Shown here: positions 34,399 to 37,026 of the stretch, one piece after another
Layout of the letters: every line of letters begins with the position of its first letter
Position numbering within the stretch: position 1 is the stretch's first letter
NCBI GenBank assembly: GCA_028691965.1
Contig: JAQUYE010000022.1
Coordinates: 1-37,026, forward strand
Length of the DNA: 37,026 nucleotides
Direction: 5' to 3'
Source of the DNA: Paludibacter sp.
GTDB taxonomy: Bacteria > Bacteroidota > Bacteroidia > Bacteroidales > Paludibacteraceae
Position numbers and translations under genes: made by a program
Notes under the pieces: generated by a model
What the model was told of the DNA's origin: nothing
Databases searched by the model: none
Seen by the model: only the letters and a program-made list of their open reading frames with translations

Positions 34399-35333
34399 GC
34401 AATACAATTCCCTGCCGGAAAATGTTTACCGATACCTTGCTGGAACTGGCACAGCAAGACCCCGAAATTGTAGCCGTTACTACCGATGCGCGTGGCTCGG
34501 TAACCCTCGATGCGTTTGCGCAACAGTTGCCCGGACAGTTCGTCGAACTGGGTATTGCCGAGCAAAATGCAGTGGGCGTGGCTGCGGGACTGGCATCGGT
34601 GGGTAAGAAAACCTTTGTGTGCGGACCGGCCTGCTTCTACGTGGCCCGAAGTCTGGAACAGGTAAAAGTGGATGTGGCTTATTCGGCCAATCCTGTTAAA
34701 ATATTAGGGGTGAGCGGTGGCGTAAGCTACGGTGCCCTTGGCTTTTCACATCATAGTCTGCACGATATTGCCGTGCTTCGTACCTTCCCCACTATTCAGG
34801 TGGTGCTTCCCAGCGATGCACGCCAAACCCGCCGGCTGGTACAGCAACTGGTCGACTATCCACACCCTGTGTACGTGCGTGTGGGTCGTAATGCGGTGCC
34901 CGATGTGTACGGCGACGATGATTTCTCCTTTACTATCGGTAAGGCAAACAAACTTACCGATGGAAATGATATTACCCTGATAGGTACCGGCGAGACGGTA
35001 TGGCACTGCCTGCAGGCAGCAACCCGCCTGAAAGAACAGGGTGTGGCCGCCAGGGTAATTGATATGCATACGCTTAAACCCTTTGATAGTGAGGCGGTGC
35101 TCGAAGCGTTACGCGAAACAGGTACCATACTGACTGTCGAGGAGCATAGTGTGAGCGGCGGACTTGGATCGTGTGTGGCTGAATTAATGGCGCAGGAGGG
35201 AATGGGAAAGCTAAAGATACTGGGTATCCCCGACGAAGCTCCGATCCATGCCAAACCGCTCGAGATATTTCATCACTATGGCATTGATGCCGACGGTATT
35301 TATACATCCGCTTTAGCTTTATTGGGGAAATGA
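34395..35333 (+). CDS. Transketolase, C-terminal subunit
   Basis: This 312-residue protein has the pyrimidine-binding domain, with the conserved glutamate in VELGIAEQNAVGVAAGLASVG, the FSHHSLHDIAVLRTFP segment and the C-terminal transketolase domain (ILTVEEHSVSGGLGSCVAE). It completes the enzyme begun by the preceding gene and forms a heteromer with it. Overlaps of 4 bases at both ends (34395-34398 and 35330-35333) show tight translational coupling. No signal peptide is present. Function depends on the partner, and the sugar substrate is an open question; the candidate is AptB-type, as for the partner gene. Confidence 0.88.
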   Translation: MSNTIPCRKMFTDTLLELAQQDPEIVAVTTDARGSVTLDAFAQQLPGQFVELGIAEQNAVGVAAGLASVGKKTFVCGPACFYVARSLEQVKVDVAYSANPVKILGVSGGVSYGALGFSHHSLHDIAVLRTFPTIQVVLPSDARQTRRLVQQLVDYPHPVYVRVGRNAVPDVYGDDDFSFTIGKANKLTDGNDITLIGTGETVWHCLQAATRLKEQGVAARVIDMHTLKPFDSEAVLEALRETGTILTVEEHSVSGGLGSCVAELMAQEGMGKLKILGIPDEAPIHAKPLEIFHHYGIDADGIYTSALALLGK

Positions 35334-36808
35334 AAAACCATACCGTAGTTGTCGACCAGAGTACATCGGCTACCAAAGCGATGTTGTTTCGCGATGAGGG
35401 GATACTGGTGCATACCGTTTCCATCGCTCATCAGCAATACTATCCCCGTCCGGGTTGGGTGGAACACGATGCCGAAGAGATTTTTGCCAATACAGTCACT
35501 GCTGTTCGTGAATTACTTGCGACTACGGCTATCGACCTTTCGCTGGTCGATTCGCTGGCAATAACCAACCAGCGCGAAACAGTGGTGGTGTGGGATAAGC
35601 GTACCGGTAAGCCGGTGTGCAATGCTGTGGTATGGCAATGTAACCGGGGTGCTGACTTGTGCGACCAACTGATTCGCGAAGGCAGGCAGGAGCTGGTGCG
35701 TTCGAAAACAGGCCTTCTCATTAATCCGTATTTCTCGGCCAGCGGTATCAGCTGGATACTGAACGAAGTACCGGGGGCTGCCGAAGAGGCTGCAAAAGGT
35801 AATCTGCTTTTTGGTACGATGGACAGCTGGTTGATCTGGAAACTTACCGGCGGTAAACTTCATGCTACCGATCATACCAATGCTTCACGTACCTTATTAT
35901 ATAATGTACAATCGCTGAAGTGGGATCCTGAGCTGTTCGACCTTTTCGCTATTCCTGTTTCGATGGCTCCGGAGGTGCGTTCGGGAGATGCTGTCTACGG
36001 TGTAACCGACGCTTCCTGGTTTGGTAAGGCACTTACCATCGCCGGTGTGCTGGGTGATTCGCATGGTGCGCTGGCCGGTCAACTGTGTTTTCAGCCGGGA
36101 ATGGGGAAGGTAACTTATGGTACCGGCTCATCGGTAATGATACAGGCGGGTACGGAAATGCTGTCGGCTCCCGACGGACTCGTAACTTCTGTTGCCTTTT
36201 CGGCTCTTGGAAAGGTGTATTATGCCTTCGAAGGGAATATCCATTGCACCGGCGCTACCATTCAGTGGCTGGTGGATGATTTGCAACTACTTAACAATGC
36301 TGCTGAGTCGGAAGTGCTGGCAACTTCAGTCGACGATACGGGCGGTGTGTACCTGGTACCTGCTTTTGCCGGACTGGGTGCTCCCTGGTGGGATCCCGAT
36401 GCAAGGGCTGTGATTTGCGGGATGACCCGCGGCACTAAGAAAGCACATGTGGTACGCGCTGCACTCGAATCCATCGCCTATCAGATTCGGGATTTGCTGG
36501 AACTTGTTAAAGGATCGGGAATCACCCTGAAAGAGGTAAGGGTGGATGGCGGTCCGGTTAAAAACGCTTTCCTCATGCAGTTTCAGGCTGATCAGCTGCA
36601 GGCACCTGTCAACCGCAGTCCCGTGAAGGAAGCTTCAGCCCTGGGGGTATATTTTATGAACCGACTGGCAATGAAGCAGTGGCATTCGCTCGATGAAATC
36701 GGGAAAACCAGAACTAATAATGAATATGTGTATCCGATGATGCCTCCGCAACAGGCCGACAGTCTGTACGCAGGCTGGAAGAAAGCCATCGGTAAGTCAC
36801 AACAATAA
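35330..36808 (+). CDS. FGGY-family carbohydrate kinase (glycerol-kinase-like)
   Basis: This 492-residue protein shows all main FGGY motifs: VVVDQSTSATKAMLF (phosphate loop), ITNQRETVVVWDKRTGKPV, the glycerol-contact area NPYFSASGISWIL, GVLGDSHGALAGQ and the adenosine loop VTYGTGSSVMIQAG. It is closest in pattern to glycerol kinase. However, the residue after the base Asp, Gln in E. coli GlpK (GDQQ), is Ser here (GDSH), which suggests another polyol or ketose. It sits between transketolase subunits and a fucose-isomerase-like gene, so it probably phosphorylates the isomerised sugar. D-apulose kinase is a candidate; glycerol kinase is the fallback. Confidence 0.8.
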   Translation: MKNHTVVVDQSTSATKAMLFRDEGILVHTVSIAHQQYYPRPGWVEHDAEEIFANTVTAVRELLATTAIDLSLVDSLAITNQRETVVVWDKRTGKPVCNAVVWQCNRGADLCDQLIREGRQELVRSKTGLLINPYFSASGISWILNEVPGAAEEAAKGNLLFGTMDSWLIWKLTGGKLHATDHTNASRTLLYNVQSLKWDPELFDLFAIPVSMAPEVRSGDAVYGVTDASWFGKALTIAGVLGDSHGALAGQLCFQPGMGKVTYGTGSSVMIQAGTEMLSAPDGLVTSVAFSALGKVYYAFEGNIHCTGATIQWLVDDLQLLNNAAESEVLATSVDDTGGVYLVPAFAGLGAPWWDPDARAVICGMTRGTKKAHVVRAALESIAYQIRDLLELVKGSGITLKEVRVDGGPVKNAFLMQFQADQLQAPVNRSPVKEASALGVYFMNRLAMKQWHSLDEIGKTRTNNEYVYPMMPPQQADSLYAGWKKAIGKSQQ

Positions 36809-36862
36809 CAAAGGGTAGTACCCTGCAATAACTACGTTAACCACTAAAAAAAATTAATACAA

Positions 36863-37026
36863 ATGAATCTCAAAAAACAAACCTTCGGGGTAATCGTTTC
36901 GACCCGTAACATTTTTAACTATAAGTTAGCTGTTGATGCACGTAAGAAAGTGCTGGAGAGACTGGAAGCTATGGGCTTTGGTTATGTTATCCTGCCCGAA
37001 TCGGAAGCTCCTACCGGAAATATCGA
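36863..37026 (+). CDS. L-fucose/L-arabinose-isomerase-like protein (5' end only)
   Basis: The frame starts at ATG 36863 and is still open at the window end, giving 54 residues. FGVIVSTRNIFNYKLAVDAR and YVILPESEAPTGNI match the N-terminal segment of the L-fucose/L-arabinose isomerase fold. Such enzymes turn aldoses into ketoses. It begins 54 bases after the kinase stop, probably as the fourth gene of the operon. The substrate, and whether the enzyme is complete, cannot be judged from this fragment. Confidence 0.6.
   Translation, partial: MNLKKQTFGVIVSTRNIFNYKLAVDARKKVLERLEAMGFGYVILPESEAPTGNI

Overview
The window looks like a Bacteroidota (probably Bacteroidales) chromosome. It has a SusC/SusD pair, many lipoproteins with a classic lipobox, several matches to the Bacteroidota -7 promoter box (TAnnTTTG), a DUF5686 protein and a carboxypeptidase-regulatory-domain TonB receptor. 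No tRNA, rRNA, CRISPR array or complete transposase gene was seen.

Region 1 (1-480): three short tandem repeats resembling an IS21-type terminus abut the 3' remnant of a trypsin-like protease gene. A bidirectional terminator follows.

Region 2 (481-16151, all minus strand): a tightly packed ten-gene operon, read right to left. The order is ribokinase, SusC, SusD, three secreted or lipid-anchored ADP-ribosylglycohydrolase-fold proteins, two esterase-D-like proteins with duplicated hydrolase domains, an inner-membrane GRP/DMT-type sugar transporter and a DUF4595-like lipoprotein. The order resembles the Bacteroides ribose-utilisation (rus) locus. I read it as a ribose-scavenging polysaccharide-utilisation-type system: outer enzymes free ribose or small ribosides, SusC/D import them, the inner transporter moves ribose inward and ribokinase phosphorylates it. 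The unusual parts are the three diverged ARH paralogues and two double-domain esterases, with no nucleoside hydrolase, Nudix enzyme or phosphatase in the operon.

Region 3 (16152-18297): a divergent control region with a cluster of nested ATTG/CAAT inverted repeats, then a very AT-rich gene for a helical protein of unknown class in the position of the rus regulator, then a small DUF4359-like gene overlapping it by 4 bp.

Region 4 (18298-24641): base composition becomes GC-richer. Here are an aspartate-dehydrogenase-like gene convergent with a 2-hydroxyacid-dehydrogenase-like gene (overlapping stop codons), a methyltransferase pseudogene with an internal deletion, a DUF5686 outer-membrane protein, an HD-domain hydrolase and a nitroreductase.

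Region 5 (24712-33278, minus strand): a GT4-like/alpha-helical fusion overlapping a GH130 mannoside phosphorylase-like gene; an OmpA-family protein with two OmpA-like modules; and a large surface lipoprotein with four Ig-like (Big_5) domains, five near-identical beta repeats and a C-terminal DUF3494 ice-binding-type domain.

Region 6 (33550-end, plus strand): a translationally coupled operon of split transketolase subunits, an FGGY kinase and an L-fucose-isomerase-like enzyme (cut by the window end). This gene set fits a transketolase-type pentose pathway, possibly D-apiose catabolism.
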